Source of the DNA: JBDHXE01 sp035445085
Lineage (GTDB): Bacteria; Bacteroidota; Ignavibacteria; Kapaibacteriales; UBA2268
Direction of reading: 5' to 3'
NCBI GenBank assembly: GCA_035445085.1
Contig: DAOMQA010000001.1
Location: 248,001 to 312,000 of the forward strand
DNA: 64,000 nt
Part shown: piece by piece, positions 55,564 to 64,000 of the stretch
How the letters are laid out: each line of letters begins with the position of its first letter
How positions within the stretch are numbered: position 1 is the first letter of the stretch
Position numbers and translations under genes: made by a program
The notes under the pieces: model-generated
Databases searched by the model: none
Told to the model about the DNA's origin: nothing
Seen by the model: the letters and a program-made list of their open reading frames with translations, nothing else

Positions 55564-56844
55564 ATGGCAGTATATAAATATATTATTTTTTCCTTAGTTT
55601 TTGTTAGTTCATATTCGTTCTCAAACGACATTTATGTACTTACAATCAATGAAGCTATTACTCCAGCGGCAAGTTTTTATATTAGCAACGGAATCAAGGA
55701 CGCCGAAACAGCCAAAGCAACTCTTGTAATCTTGCAATTAAATACACCCGGCGGCTTACTTGATGCTACTAGAGATATAGTAAATCATATATTTGAATCT
55801 ACTATACCAATTTGTGTCTATGTTGCTCCAAGTGGTAGTAGGGCGGGTTCTGCTGGAGTCTTTATAACTTTAGCTGCGAATATTGCTGCTATGTCACCAG
55901 GCACAAATATTGGTGCAGCACACCCCGTTGGACTTGATGGAAGTAGTGACTCTACAGTAATGGGACAAAAAATAGAAAATGACGCTTCAGCTTTTATTCG
56001 CTCTATTGCTCAAAAGCGGCATAGAAACTATGAATGGGCAGAAAGAGCGGTAAGAAATTCTGAATCAATAACAGAAAACGAAGCCTTGTCCTTAAATGTA
56101 GTTGATATTATTTCGCCTAATATTCATAGCCTACTTCATAATTTAGACGGTAGGGCTCTTATTACAAAGGCAGGAACATCTATAAACTTAAACACATCAA
56201 ATTATCGTTTAGTTTATAGGGATAAGAATGTCAAAGAAGAGTTGCTAACTCTTCTTTCAAATCCAAACCTGTTGTATATTATGATTTTAATTGGGATATG
56301 GGGTATAATATATGAGTTCAAAAGCCCAGGTGCCATATACCCCGGAGCAATAGGTACTTCTTTATTGCTCATAGCAGCATATTCGCTTCAATTGCTATCA
56401 ATAAACTACCTTGGGCTGTCATTGATTTTCCTCGCAATAATTTTATTTATTCTTGAAATTTTTATTCAATCATATGCCTTACTTACAATTGGAGGCATTG
56501 TTTCGTTTACTTTTGGCTCACTTCTTTTAATAGATTCACCGGAGGAGTTTATGCGAGTTTCATTAAGTCTAATTATAGTATCAACACTTCTTACAGCTTT
56601 ACTTTTTGGGACAATAGTATGGTTGGGTATAAAGGCACAAAATAAAAAGAAAGCTCAAAATGTCTCGGAAATGTCTGGTATGCAAGGCTACTCCTTAAGT
56701 GCCTTTACAACAGGTAATAACGGCAAAGTACATTTAAATGGTGAAATATGGCAAGCTATATCGCTTGATGACATTGAGAAAGGCGATAAGGTTGAGGTAG
56801 AAAAAATAGAAGGGTTTAAATTAATTGTGAAAAAAATTATTTAA
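55564..56844 (+). CDS. NfeD-type membrane serine protease (ClpP-class)
   Basis: 426 residues from ATG 55564, giving a signal MAVYKYIIFSLVFVSSYSFS; a TTG at 55546 is the alternative. A ClpP-like domain at about 25-210 carries the catalytic Ser96 (RAGSAGVF) and Lys136 (VMGQKIEN), matching the Ser-Lys dyad of archaeal PH1510. NTPGGLLDAT and SPGTNIGAAHPVG are family hallmarks. Several membrane helices (about 225-370) are followed by an OB-fold NfeD tail (about 385-426). Cleaves hydrophobic parts of membrane proteins such as stomatin. No stomatin gene is adjacent. Confidence 0.9.
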   Translation: MAVYKYIIFSLVFVSSYSFSNDIYVLTINEAITPAASFYISNGIKDAETAKATLVILQLNTPGGLLDATRDIVNHIFESTIPICVYVAPSGSRAGSAGVFITLAANIAAMSPGTNIGAAHPVGLDGSSDSTVMGQKIENDASAFIRSIAQKRHRNYEWAERAVRNSESITENEALSLNVVDIISPNIHSLLHNLDGRALITKAGTSINLNTSNYRLVYRDKNVKEELLTLLSNPNLLYIMILIGIWGIIYEFKSPGAIYPGAIGTSLLLIAAYSLQLLSINYLGLSLIFLAIILFILEIFIQSYALLTIGGIVSFTFGSLLLIDSPEEFMRVSLSLIIVSTLLTALLFGTIVWLGIKAQNKKKAQNVSEMSGMQGYSLSAFTTGNNGKVHLNGEIWQAISLDDIEKGDKVEVEKIEGFKLIVKKII

Positions 56845-56898
56845 CTTTTGTGTAGTTTGATGTGTATATATATAATAAAAAAAATAGGATTTCTTAAA

Positions 56899-59700
56899 AT
56901 GATAAAGTATATTATTGGTTTGTATATGGTATTTTGTGTACTAAATAGTGGGAATTTACTCGCCGTAGAACGAACTTATAAGGAACAAATAAATGGTAAG
57001 CAATTATCCTTTTATAAAAACAGAGCGGTTGTTACATTTAAATATGAATTAAGCGATATTGAAATTAAGAATATCGAAAAGCAATTCAATATTAAAATAT
57101 TAAAGCCAATATTAGCCAAAGAACAAAGTATTAAAAACACTGTAAAATCTCCCATATTATTAATGAGTGCTCAGAATAAGAACATATTAGCAAAAGAGGA
57201 ACCGCTTTTGCGCACTTATACAGTAGAGTTTGATGCTAAAAGCCCCACTGAGTTTATTAATAATTTAAAAAAGAATCAATCAGTAATACAATTTATAGAG
57301 AAATATGAATTACCACAGCTTCTATACAAACCTAACGACCCGCGAGTAGATTCTCAAACCTTTCTTAACTTAATTAAAGCGTATGATTTATGGGATATGA
57401 CAAAGGGAGATACCAATATTATTATTGGCATTAGCGATAGTGGAGTAGAGCAAGACCACGAGGATTTAAAGAGCAATCTAGCTATAAACTACTCTGAAAT
57501 ACCTTTTGATAACATAGATAATGACAATAATGGCTATGTAGATGATTATAATGGCTATAACTTTGCTTATAATTATGATGGTGTAAACCCAAGTATTACA
57601 ACAAATAACTTAATTACTCATGGTTTGCAAGTAGCTGGTATTGCGGGAGCAAGTACAGATAATGCAAAAGGTATTTCTGGCGTAGGGTTTAATTCAAAAA
57701 TATTACCTATCAAAATTATTGAAGGTACTTCATTAGTGTACGCTTACCAATCTATAATATATGCAGCTACACGTGGCGTAAAAGTACTCAACCTAAGTTG
57801 GGGTAGTCCTAAGTCTCCTAGCGATATTGATCAGCTAATAATAGATTATGCCGTCAGCAAAGATGTAGCTATCGTTGCTTCGGCAGGAAATTTAGGTAGT
57901 GGCAATTCAAATACATACTCTTCATTCTATCCTGCTACATACAAAGGAGTATTAGGGGTAGGTGAAGTAAACAGCAACGGTAACTTAACTAAAGAGAGTA
58001 TCTTAGGGGTTGGTACAAGGATAATGGCGCCGGGTGTGGGCAATTATACTACGGAGTCTGGCTCATCTTATGCTGTATGTTCTGGCGGTTCATCGTTTTC
58101 TTCGCCAGTAGTAACTGGAGCCGTTGCTCTAACAAGAGCTTTATATCCAGAACTTAGTGCTATCCAATCAATTGAATTTGTAAGGCAGTGTGTAGATACG
58201 TTCCTTACCAACAACGATAAATATTATAAACTTACTCCAGGTATTTTGAATATGAAAAAGATAGGCGAAATACAACCGATGAGCATTCCAGCAGTAAGGC
58301 CGGAGCAATTTATATACTTTGGCACTAACAATCAACAAACAGATAGATTTGAGGCTGGAGATATTGCAAAGTTAAATATTAAATGTAAAAATTATTTAGG
58401 TAATGCTAACAACTTAACTTTTAAGCTAAGTAAAGCGTACGATCCTGCAAATTCAGTTGATTTAATGGATACAACTTTTATTAAAGCTAATCTAAGTGCT
58501 GGCGAGGAATTTAACTTAGAAAACTTTAGAATAGCAGTATCAATAAACAACCCAGAAGAGGTAATCTTGAGAATAGATATTTATGGTGAAAATGGCTATC
58601 ATGATTTTTTTAAATTCGGTTTCGTTCCATATCAACAAATATCTACATTTAGCAATAATAATTTTTTTGTTTCTATGGCTGATAATGGAGAATTTGGATA
58701 TTTTACAGAGGCTTCCGAAAATGGTATTGGCAAAGGAATGGGCAGTAAAGCAGACGGTAATCAAATATACCAAAACTCAACCTTGATGGTTAGTGTATAT
58801 CCAAATAAAGATAACGCAAAAATAGTGTTTAACGATTGGGAAATTGACAAATATGATTTTAAAACAGAAAAGAAATTTAGCAATCCACAAAATAACTTAT
58901 GTATCATAAACGATGAAAATGCTGGTAGTGAGAGAATTAATGTAAAAGTAAGCCAAGAAGTAAAATTTCCATCACAATCTTCTAATTCTGTAAAATTAAA
59001 TTTAAAAGTAGAAAATACTGGCAACGAGCCATTAAGCAACCTTGCAATTGGTTATTATATAGATTGGGATATTGCTGGCGAAGCAATGACTAATCGAACG
59101 GATTATTTCCCTGTTGCTATTCCAGCTGGAAAATCAAAATCGGCGACTGTGCAAATCGCATACATCAACGAGCAATATCCGTATTATGGAAGTGGTGCCA
59201 TCAGTAGCTATGAAAATGTAAGCCCACAAGCAGCTGGTATTGAGTATTCTTATTTTCAGGATTTTGAACCTGAAGAAAGAATTGCTACGCTCAATGGTGG
59301 CAATTCAATACAAACAGCAAAAAAAGGCGATATAGCATCTGTAATTGGAATGCGTTTTGAAGGTGATATACCTGCGAACGATAGTAGAGAATGCTCTATT
59401 TGTTTTGCAAGAGGTGCAACTCTTCAAGAATTTGCTGTTGAAATGAGAAACTGCCTCAATTCAATAACATCAGTTGAAGATAAAACATTCAGCTTAGATA
59501 TTTATCCGAATCCAGCTAAAGATTTTATATCTTTTAACTCAAGTGAAGAAGTTGATTTTAGTATATATTCGATCTTGGGTATGGAACAATTAAAAGGCAC
59601 AACTCTTAATGGGCGAAATGTAATTGATATTAGCAAGCTACAAGCGGGCGTTTATTTTATTAAAATTGGAAATAATATAAATAAAATCATCAAAAATTAA
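56899..59700 (+). CDS. secreted subtilisin-like serine protease (S8) with type IX sorting domain
   Basis: 933 residues from ATG 56899; further upstream readings would not begin with a signal peptide. Signal MIKYIIGLYMVFCVLNSGNLLA, then an inhibitor-like prodomain (about 25-150). The catalytic domain has Asp180 (ISDSGV), His241 (THGLQVAGIAGAS), the oxyanion Asn in ASAGNLG and Ser399 (GGSSFSSPV). Beta-rich domains follow. The last 75 residues form a type A sorting domain with SLDIYPNPAKDFISF and LQAGVYFIKI. Probably exported across the outer membrane by the type IX system. 54 bp after the NfeD gene. Confidence 0.93.
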   Translation: MIKYIIGLYMVFCVLNSGNLLAVERTYKEQINGKQLSFYKNRAVVTFKYELSDIEIKNIEKQFNIKILKPILAKEQSIKNTVKSPILLMSAQNKNILAKEEPLLRTYTVEFDAKSPTEFINNLKKNQSVIQFIEKYELPQLLYKPNDPRVDSQTFLNLIKAYDLWDMTKGDTNIIIGISDSGVEQDHEDLKSNLAINYSEIPFDNIDNDNNGYVDDYNGYNFAYNYDGVNPSITTNNLITHGLQVAGIAGASTDNAKGISGVGFNSKILPIKIIEGTSLVYAYQSIIYAATRGVKVLNLSWGSPKSPSDIDQLIIDYAVSKDVAIVASAGNLGSGNSNTYSSFYPATYKGVLGVGEVNSNGNLTKESILGVGTRIMAPGVGNYTTESGSSYAVCSGGSSFSSPVVTGAVALTRALYPELSAIQSIEFVRQCVDTFLTNNDKYYKLTPGILNMKKIGEIQPMSIPAVRPEQFIYFGTNNQQTDRFEAGDIAKLNIKCKNYLGNANNLTFKLSKAYDPANSVDLMDTTFIKANLSAGEEFNLENFRIAVSINNPEEVILRIDIYGENGYHDFFKFGFVPYQQISTFSNNNFFVSMADNGEFGYFTEASENGIGKGMGSKADGNQIYQNSTLMVSVYPNKDNAKIVFNDWEIDKYDFKTEKKFSNPQNNLCIINDENAGSERINVKVSQEVKFPSQSSNSVKLNLKVENTGNEPLSNLAIGYYIDWDIAGEAMTNRTDYFPVAIPAGKSKSATVQIAYINEQYPYYGSGAISSYENVSPQAAGIEYSYFQDFEPEERIATLNGGNSIQTAKKGDIASVIGMRFEGDIPANDSRECSICFARGATLQEFAVEMRNCLNSITSVEDKTFSLDIYPNPAKDFISFNSSEEVDFSIYSILGMEQLKGTTLNGRNVIDISKLQAGVYFIKIGNNINKIIKN

Positions 59701-60296
59701 TTACTTCTAGCTGTAAATAAAATTGCAATAGTTATAATTGCAGTCCCAATAAATACCACAGGTTGGAGAATATTCTCATAAAATGAATATTCCTCTTGTG
59801 GTATTTCTGCTTTATCGAAAGCGTATGGAGATTTTTGTAAACTAAGAATTTGTTGAGTAAAAACAGTATCTTTATAGCTTGTAATCTTATTTTGAAGTAA
59901 CTTTAGAGGTTTATGACTTTCTTCTAAATTTATTGCCAAGTCAATTGTAATTATTCTTTCTACCAATTCCTCATCAATTTTTACATATTTAATAAATATA
60001 TTTTTAGTGTTAAAATTTAAAGTAGAGCAATTATTTTCACTATCTTTATAAAATTGAGTCTTCGGATATTCTTCAAGTAGTTTTGTTTCTATAATTGTAC
60101 TAATCTCGGCAAAATTGGATTTTATTATATAGCAACTACCTATATTATTTGTGATATTAGAGTTTAACTCTTTGATTTTTAATGAAATCAATGAATCAAT
60201 AACTTGATAATTTGTAGATTGGCAAAATATCAGGCTAACAGAATAAAAAAATACGATTATAATTATAAATAGCTTACTAAATTTCATTTTCAACAT
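59697..60296 (-). CDS. uncharacterised exported or membrane protein downstream of coaW
   Basis: 199 residues from ATG 60296, or 196 from ATG 60287. N-terminal signal or anchor MKFSKLFIIIIVFFYSVSLIFC; a C-terminal membrane helix (about 178-195, VVFIGTAIITIAILFTA). The middle is a soluble charged segment with no family I recognise. Its start lies inside the 3' end of the pantothenate kinase gene (20-bp overlap), so expression is coupled. Its stop overlaps the stop of the subtilase gene on the other strand. Confidence 0.6.
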   Translation of the reverse strand: MLKMKFSKLFIIIIVFFYSVSLIFCQSTNYQVIDSLISLKIKELNSNITNNIGSCYIIKSNFAEISTIIETKLLEEYPKTQFYKDSENNCSTLNFNTKNIFIKYVKIDEELVERIITIDLAINLEESHKPLKLLQNKITSYKDTVFTQQILSLQKSPYAFDKAEIPQEEYSFYENILQPVVFIGTAIITIAILFTARSN

Positions 60297-61074
60297 TCAA
60301 TTTATTATAATATGCAAGTGCACCAAGTAAAGTGCCATATTCATATTTTTCAATAATCACCGAATCTATCTCTAAAAGTGATGAATACTTTTCTATTAGC
60401 TCACGAGCTAAATTAAAATCAAGGACACTACCAGCAAAATATACTCTTTCATAATTTTGCCCAATCACAAGAGATTTGCATATAGATATGATAGGTTCAA
60501 TAACTAATGAAATAATACCCGCTGCAATATCAGATTGTGAATTAGCTTGTTTGCTAAAATTTGAGACGGTCATACTTTTGTCTAACCATGAAACATTATT
60601 ATATTGCACATCTTCAATTGTAGTATTAATAGCTTCTAATTTTCCAAACCTTGAAAGTTCATTGATTATATACACATTTTCGGTGCAGAGAAATCTTTGC
60701 GACAAGCCCAACAAAGTGCCTCCGCCTAATCCTGTTCCAATTAAGTGCCTAAAATTATTGTTTTGAATCGACAAAAAAGCTGTGCCCGTACCTATATTTA
60801 CTACAAGAGCATTATTGCAATTATAATACAATGGTAGGTGTGCCGTGCATATCAATTCATCATAATTTGTAGTTTTGACACTTAAGTTTAACAACTTTGC
60901 ATTAGTGCCTAAAATAAGAACCTCAAGTTCTTTATTATTATATCTATAATTATCAATAATCTGCTCAATATTATCTATATTACCTTGACTTACAAAAGAC
61001 AAAGCTCCCTTATCCTTTAGGATATATTTGATTCTTGTAGTGCCACAATCTATAGCTAATAGTGCTTTTTGCAT
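60277..61074 (-). CDS. coaW: type II pantothenate kinase
   Basis: 265 residues from ATG 61074; a reading from 61107 would begin within a likely promoter (TATATTTG at 61112-61105). Phosphorylates pantothenate in CoA synthesis. The actin-like fold gives phosphate loop AIDCGTTRIKYIL, the VVNIGTGTAFLSI segment, HLIGTGLGGGTLLGLS, SDIAAGIISLV and a final FAGSVLDF, EYGTLLGALAYY. This is the Staphylococcus/eukaryote-like PanK rather than CoaA or CoaX. Sparse in Bacteroidota by my memory. Confidence 0.88.
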   Translation of the reverse strand: MQKALLAIDCGTTRIKYILKDKGALSFVSQGNIDNIEQIIDNYRYNNKELEVLILGTNAKLLNLSVKTTNYDELICTAHLPLYYNCNNALVVNIGTGTAFLSIQNNNFRHLIGTGLGGGTLLGLSQRFLCTENVYIINELSRFGKLEAINTTIEDVQYNNVSWLDKSMTVSNFSKQANSQSDIAAGIISLVIEPIISICKSLVIGQNYERVYFAGSVLDFNLARELIEKYSSLLEIDSVIIEKYEYGTLLGALAYYNKLNVENEI

Positions 61075-61192
61075 TTTTATCTTAATGATTACAATAGAGT
61101 TATGCAAATATATAATTATTTATCTAATTATACTTAAATATTTTCATATATAAATATCTACTCAATGGCATAGACTTTGCTGGCTTTTATAA

Positions 61193-61717
61193 ATGCGGAC
61201 GTTGTTAAAAATATTACTTTTATTAGGGGTATCATTTGTATTATTTTCTTGTACAAGTGCCATAAGATATTCTTCAAATGCTAATTTGGGCACAGCCAAT
61301 CGTATTTCTACAAACAATTCAACTACGAGTAATATTGAGCTGCCAGAAAGTGATTTGAGAAGAAAGATAATTAATGAGGCAAAGAATTGGATAGGTACTC
61401 CATACCAATATGGCGGTGAGAGTATGCAAGGAGTTGATTGCTCTGGCTTTGTAATGTCTGTATATCATAACGTTGGACTTGATATGCCCAGAACATCGGA
61501 CCAACAATTTAATTATGCTAACAAAGTAAGTAAAAGAAACAGAGAGGCTGGCGATCTAATATTCTTTGAAAAGAATAATAGGATATTTCATGTAGGTATT
61601 TATATTGGATCAAATAGTATGATACACGCATCAACAAGTAAAGGCGTAATAATCCAATCTCTTGATGATGCGTATTTTAAAGAACGTTACAATAGTTCTG
61701 GCAGTATTATTAAATAA
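61193..61717 (+). CDS. NlpC/P60 cell-wall hydrolase lipoprotein
   Basis: 174 residues. Lipoprotein signal with lipobox LFSC at Cys20. The NlpC/P60 domain runs from about 55 to 170 with catalytic Cys83 (VDCSGFVMSV), His133 (FHVGIYIG) and His145 (MIHASTSKGV), plus the WIGTPYQYGG start. Expected to cut gamma-D-Glu-diamino-acid bonds in peptidoglycan stems. A short Ser/Thr/Asn linker joins anchor and domain. Its 3' end overlaps the convergent RmlC-like gene by eight bases. Confidence 0.93.
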   Translation: MRTLLKILLLLGVSFVLFSCTSAIRYSSNANLGTANRISTNNSTTSNIELPESDLRRKIINEAKNWIGTPYQYGGESMQGVDCSGFVMSVYHNVGLDMPRTSDQQFNYANKVSKRNREAGDLIFFEKNNRIFHVGIYIGSNSMIHASTSKGVIIQSLDDAYFKERYNSSGSIIK

Positions 61718-62234
61718 CTTTGTGTGGTATTAAGTCCGTATCTATTGGTAAACGATAATGATCTGGGTCATCATATTGGTATGCTTTATCTACCAAATTC
61801 AATACATACGATACCTGATCAGCTAAATTCACCACTGCATGCCATACCCCCGGTGGCACAATCACTAATCCTGGTCGCAAATTACCCAATCTAAATTCAT
61901 TTATTTTACCATAAGTTGGAGATTCGGGTCTACCGTCATATAGGGCTATCTTCACCAATCCATGGTTAATAAACAATCTATCCGTTGTGATTTTGTGAAC
62001 ATGCCAACCACTAAATCCACCAGGAGTTAAGGCTACCTGAAAGACTTGATCAATTTCAAAATTATCAAAGCCCCAATCTTTCCTAAATATTTCAGTTAGG
62101 AAACCACTCTCTTTGGCTACATTTTTAACTTCGTGCAATAATACACCATCTATCAATTGCATCAATGGTATCCAATCACTCGTAATGCTTTGAGTATCCT
62201 TTTTTGCATGGATACTAATATCTACCTTTTCCAT
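61710..62234 (-). CDS. dTDP-4-dehydrorhamnose 3,5-epimerase-like cupin
   Basis: 174 residues. RmlC-type jelly roll: LLHEVKNVAKESGFLTEIFR at the start, VFQVALTPGGFSGWHVHKIT, TDRLFINHGLVKIALYDGR, LVIVPPGVWHAVVNL and NLVDKAYQYDDPDHYRLP. The classical GxxRGLHxQ motif is replaced by FSGWHVH, so it may be a sugar isomerase or a ligand-binding variant rather than true RmlC. It starts 12 bp after the glycosyltransferase gene, in one unit. Confidence 0.8.
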   Translation of the reverse strand: MEKVDISIHAKKDTQSITSDWIPLMQLIDGVLLHEVKNVAKESGFLTEIFRKDWGFDNFEIDQVFQVALTPGGFSGWHVHKITTDRLFINHGLVKIALYDGRPESPTYGKINEFRLGNLRPGLVIVPPGVWHAVVNLADQVSYVLNLVDKAYQYDDPDHYRLPIDTDLIPHKVI

Positions 62235-62246
62235 AATTTAGTCCAT

Positions 62247-63158
62247 TTATTTTTTTTTTGATTCTAAACCTCTAATTTTTCTAAGTTGGTTAATACCTTT
62301 TCCTTTTCCGCCCCTATATGCAATAATATTAGTAATAGTATGTGGGTGTAATTTAAATATTTTTGCAAAAAATATAGAAAACCTTTTAATTATTTCTCGT
62401 ATTAATTTATAGAGGTGTACTTTGATAGAATATTCGCCATAGTTATTTATTATTGCAGATGTAAGAAAATCTTCTCTAAAATTTGGGTTATTTATTATTG
62501 ATTGATAAATTGTTTTATTAATATCAGAATCAATAAAATAAGTTTTTTCGATATAAGTAGAAGCTGGCTTTATCAATGTAAGTTTATTAACAGCTTTAAT
62601 TTTAAAGTTAGATTTTAATACTCTATATAGATAATCTTCTGAAGGATATTGAATAATATCCCACGCTGATCGCCAATCCCCAACCTTTAGGTATACTTCT
62701 CTTTTAAACAGCCAAGAGCTTGCTGGAACAATAACATGATACTCAAAGTTACCAGACTCTGAATATGCTATTAATGTATTTTCCTTAAAATCCCCTATCA
62801 TTCCTATAATACTAAACACAAAATCTGCATTTTCTGTTTTCAGTTTTTTTAATGATAGCTCTAAATGATCAGGTAGCCAAATATCATCGTGGTTTAAAAA
62901 TGCGATATAATCACCAGTTGAGAGCTTCATTCCAACATTATTTGGATATGATTGTTCGCCGAAATTTTCTGGTAAATTATGAAATATAATTCTTGGGTCA
63001 TTAAAAGAGCTCACTACATCTTCGGTATCATCAGTGCAACAATCTCCAACCACTATCAACTCCCAATTTTGATATGTTTGAGATAATACAGACATAATAG
63101 AATAGTAAATAACTTTACTTCTATTATAGGTTGCCATTATTATGCTAACTTTTTCCAT
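62247..63158 (-). CDS. family 2 glycosyltransferase
   Basis: 303 residues from ATG 63158; a TTG two codons upstream is less likely. GT-A fold with VSIIMATYNRSKVIYYSI and QTYQNWELIVVGDCCTDDT, and the metal-binding NHDD (AFLNHDDIW) near residue 90. Acceptor recognition region WSSAWD-like (WRSAWDIIQYPSEDYLYRV) follows. A basic C-terminus may bind the membrane. Adds one sugar to a lipid-linked or surface polysaccharide; donor and acceptor unknown. Divergent from the sugar transferase at 63499. Confidence 0.9.
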   Translation of the reverse strand: MEKVSIIMATYNRSKVIYYSIMSVLSQTYQNWELIVVGDCCTDDTEDVVSSFNDPRIIFHNLPENFGEQSYPNNVGMKLSTGDYIAFLNHDDIWLPDHLELSLKKLKTENADFVFSIIGMIGDFKENTLIAYSESGNFEYHVIVPASSWLFKREVYLKVGDWRSAWDIIQYPSEDYLYRVLKSNFKIKAVNKLTLIKPASTYIEKTYFIDSDINKTIYQSIINNPNFREDFLTSAIINNYGEYSIKVHLYKLIREIIKRFSIFFAKIFKLHPHTITNIIAYRGGKGKGINQLRKIRGLESKKK

Positions 63159-63189
63159 ATTCAATTTATTTGAGCACCACTACCAAATG

Positions 63190-63197
63190 CAAAGATA
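63190..63197 (-). promoter_or_regulatory. -7 element upstream of the glycosyltransferase unit
   Basis: On the minus strand TATCTTTG matches TAnnTTTG and is identical to the rpmH -7 box. It lies about 32 bases before the glycosyltransferase ATG. No clear TTG -33 element is visible. Confidence 0.5.
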
Positions 63198-63498
63198 ATA
63201 TATTGGAACGGTGGATTATTGATTTTTTTTAAATATTAAGTAAATTCTAATATTTTTAATTTATTAATTTTAATTAATTGTATTTTATTTAGAATATACT
63301 TAACTTAGCCTTTGTATTATTTACGCATAGTAAAAAAGTGTTAAGTATAAACATTAGGAGGCATAATATTTAAACAATTCGACCTTGTAGCACAATATTA
63401 ACATATTAATATAATATTTTATTACCTTGTTGTATATATAAGATTGATATGATGAAAAGTTTCTACACAATGTACTTATTAAAATATGAGGATTGTGT
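63198..63498. other. AT-rich divergent intergenic region of the polysaccharide locus
   Basis: About 300 bp without a gene between the glycosyltransferase unit and the sugar transferase. An isolated strong Shine-Dalgarno AGGAGG lies near 63356-63361 with no ATG/GTG/TTG at proper distance. No inverted repeat stands out. It should hold promoters in both directions. Confidence 0.5.
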
Positions 63499-64000
63499 AT
63501 GTCTAGCTCGAACAGTATTTCATCTATAGAAGTAATCAATTTCAATTGTTACGCTTCTAACAAGCAATTATATCTTAGGGTACGTAGATATATTGAATTG
63601 CTTATTGTATCTATACTATTATTATTTCTCTCACCTCTCTTATTAGTTGTTTCGGTATTAATTAAGTTTAGTTCTAAGGGTAGTATTCTTTATACCCAAG
63701 ACAGAATTGGCTTGGATAGAAAAGTTTTTAAAATTTACAAATTTAGAAGTATGGCGGCAATGGAACAGATTACGTCAGTTGATACTCATTATCATGATGG
63801 CTTAAGTTTTAAACTCTCTGGTACATGTGATCCAAGGATTACCACAATTGGTAAATTTATAAGGAAATATAGTATTGATGAACTGCCCCAACTTTTGAAT
63901 GTAATTAAAGGCGATATGAGTTTGATAGGACCCCGCCCTACAATGTTAGAACTTTATGACGACTCTACTCAAATATATCTAAGAACCGTAGTAAGACCCG
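63499..64000 (+). CDS. initiating sugar-phosphate transferase (WcaJ/PglC-type), 3' end outside window
   Basis: First 167 codons of a gene cut by the right edge. GAGGA lies seven bases before ATG 63499. A membrane hairpin (about 30-50, YIELLIVSILLLFLSPLLLVV) is followed by the bacterial sugar transferase catalytic domain: YTQDRIGLDRKVFKIYKFRS, DPRITTIGKFIRKYSIDELP, QLLNVIKGDMSLIGPRPT. Transfers a sugar-1-phosphate to undecaprenyl phosphate to begin O-antigen, capsule or exopolysaccharide repeat units. It marks the start of the polysaccharide locus, which extends beyond the window. Confidence 0.93.
   Translation, partial: MSSSNSISSIEVINFNCYASNKQLYLRVRRYIELLIVSILLLFLSPLLLVVSVLIKFSSKGSILYTQDRIGLDRKVFKIYKFRSMAAMEQITSVDTHYHDGLSFKLSGTCDPRITTIGKFIRKYSIDELPQLLNVIKGDMSLIGPRPTMLELYDDSTQIYLRTVVRP

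Noticed and set aside
63354..63545. 63-codon minus-strand open frame at the polysaccharide promoter region
   Set aside because: It overlaps the start of the sugar transferase on the other strand, has no family resemblance and no ribosome-binding site.

Overview
The window is AT-rich, densely coded DNA from a bacterium of the Bacteroidota/FCB group. The evidence is a type IX secretion-type C-terminal domain on a subtilase, a cysteine-free L36, long cysteine-poor S14, and several intergenic sequences that fit the Bacteroidota promoter (-33 TTTG, -7 TAnnTTTG). MotB-, FliW- and CsrA-type genes point away from classical Bacteroidia and towards an Ignavibacteria/Kapabacteria-like lineage; that placement is inference.

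Region 1 (1-11.2 kb, minus strand): two giant exported surface proteins in one transcription unit. A 1459-residue repeat-rich adhesin-like protein (6063-10442) is followed by a mosaic protein of at least 2007 residues that runs off the left edge. The adhesin is preceded by a run of four small inverted repeats and a putative 21-residue leader ORF whose stop overlaps the adhesin start. A gap of about 700 bp without genes separates this unit from a COG2403-type P-loop protein at 11210.

Region 2 (12.6-16.9 kb): rpmH-rnpA-yidD-yidC in the classical order, a small outer-membrane barrel protein, and a LolD-type ABC ATPase.

Region 3 (17-48.4 kb, minus strand): a nearly unbroken transcription and translation superoperon: tRNA-Tyr/Gly/Thr/Trp, secE-nusG-rplK-rplA-rplJ-rplL-rpoB-rpoC, a thioredoxin-like gene, rpsL-rpsG-fusA-tuf, the S10 and spc clusters, secY-map-infA-rpmJ, then rpsM-rpsK-rpoA-rplQ. 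Features of note are the absence of rpsD between rpsK and rpoA, no tuf beside the tRNA cluster, hairpins between rplL and rpoB, and a terminator whose U-tract nearly touches the start codon of the ABC gene. Three small genes were found by reading the sequence directly: rpmH, rpmJ and the 10435-10500 leader ORF.

Region 4 (48.5-54.7 kb): recQ with a separate HRDC/HTH gene that looks like a detached RecQ C-terminus, then on the plus strand motB-like, fliW, csrA, a receiver-only response regulator and a tandem HD-domain protein. This looks like a motility and signalling block.

Region 5 (54.7-64 kb): a biotin carrier protein translationally coupled to a 71-residue unknown, an NfeD-type membrane serine protease, a secreted subtilase with a sorting tail, type II pantothenate kinase with an overlapping unknown gene, an NlpC/P60 lipoprotein, and the edge of a surface-polysaccharide locus (RmlC-like cupin, family 2 glycosyltransferase, and an initiating sugar-phosphate transferase cut by the right edge).
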